Positions 17,150 to 17,500 of a stretch of 17,500 bases of DNA are shown in pieces. The notes below the pieces were generated by a model that was given only the letters and a program-made list of their open reading frames with translations, ran no database searches and was not told the origin of the DNA. Origin of the DNA: Actinidia chinensis (taxonomy: Eukaryota > Streptophyta > Magnoliopsida > Ericales > Actinidiaceae). Each line of letters starts with the position of its first letter. Positions within the stretch are counted from its first letter, which is position 1. The stretch spans positions 70,001 through 87,500 of the forward strand of contig VIGQ01000114.1 in NCBI GenBank assembly GCA_009663005.1, given 5' to 3'. Both the position numbers and the translations under genes were made by a program.

Positions 17150-17167
17150 AAGGTTGTTTGGGATGTG
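17150..17167 (+). other. Polypurine tract of the outer element
   Basis: AAAGGTTGTTTGGGATG precedes TGTGATTGG, matching the position and left half of the inner polypurine tract. The G-run is interrupted by T and A, so it is weaker than the inner one. Confidence 0.65.
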
Positions 17168-17500
17168 TGTGATTGGACTGCATATTGTAGTCCAAACGCC
17201 GTTAAACCAACCTAAGTTGGCCCTAGTTTAGTTTAATTATGATATATTTTTTCGTATTTCATACTTAAAGTCGTGTTCGAGTTCATTACAGATAAATGAT
17301 GACAAAAAGGAGAATTGAGAGTCATGAAAGTGAGACAGAGTATATGCACGCATGTTGAAAATTGTAGCTCAGAATAAAATGGAAGATGCGTTGTTGGAAA
17401 GATCTCTGAAGTATAAAGTTTCACCTTCTACGATCGTTGTGAGATATGGACTCCAGAGCTTCAAAATGGACTTAATAAGAGGAGAACAAAATATCAAAAA
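17168..17500 (+). repeat. Outer element 3' LTR, first 333 bases
   Basis: TGTGATTGGACTGCATATTG opens the LTR directly after the polypurine tract. The sequence then follows 1427-1765 of the 5' LTR, including AGATAAATGATGACAAAAAG and GGAAAGATCTCT. The window ends before the point where the 5' copy is truncated, so the rest of this LTR and the outer right target duplication cannot be seen. Confidence 0.85.

Larger units (their letters stand above)
14477..17500 (+). mobile_element. Outer Athila-like element, right part (runs off the window)
   Basis: Homology resumes at the protease start interrupted at 4021. It then jumps to the integrase C-terminus and continues through a longer 3' noncoding region, a polypurine tract and the first part of the 3' LTR. 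RT, RNase H and the integrase core, about 2.7 kb in the inner element, are absent. The LTR start and body match 1427-1765, tying this half to the left half. The element is interrupted, internally deleted and frame-broken. Confidence 0.85.

Overview
This window looks like plant nuclear heterochromatin. It is AT-rich and contains no host gene that I can support. Nearly all of it is Ty3/Gypsy LTR retrotransposon sequence of the Athila/Tat (non-chromovirus) branch. The evidence is Athila-type gag and pol protein motifs, a primer binding site resembling the tRNA-Asp 3' end, LTRs of about 1.6 kb, and no chromodomain. All recognisable coding remnants are on the + strand.

The layout is one element nested inside a relative. 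Bases 1-1426 are flanking AT-rich DNA with small repeats and foldbacks. Bases 1427-4021 are the left part of an OUTER element: a truncated 5' LTR, then decayed leader and gag. Bases 4022-14476 are a structurally complete INNER element of about 10.46 kb. In order it has a 5' LTR, tRNA-Asp-like PBS, leader, gag, protease, reverse transcriptase, RNase H, integrase, a roughly 1 kb 3' noncoding region, a polypurine tract and a 3' LTR. Bases 14477-17500 resume the OUTER element at the base where it was interrupted: protease remnant, integrase C-terminal remnant, a longer 3' noncoding region, a polypurine tract, and the first 333 bases of its 3' LTR, which the window cuts off. The inner insertion is flanked by CAAAT/CAAAC. 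The inner element's own copy of the outer target site (near 8164-8172) shows what the empty site looked like.

The outer element has lost its RT, RNase H and integrase core, and also the 3' part of its 5' LTR with the PBS. It therefore looks non-autonomous or simply dead. The inner element carries every domain in order, but the reading frame changes every 50-150 bases through single-base insertions and deletions, while the protein motifs in each local frame stay well preserved. That pattern fits uncorrected long-read error at least as well as old decay, so 'pseudogene' here describes the sequence as given.

The most unusual features are in the inner LTR. A roughly 380-bp cluster of TTCGAA-centred palindromes lies upstream of the likely TATA box, and a roughly 95-bp tandem duplication lies further downstream. 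Both are present in both LTRs. I found no CRISPR array, tRNA, rRNA or new defence-like system.
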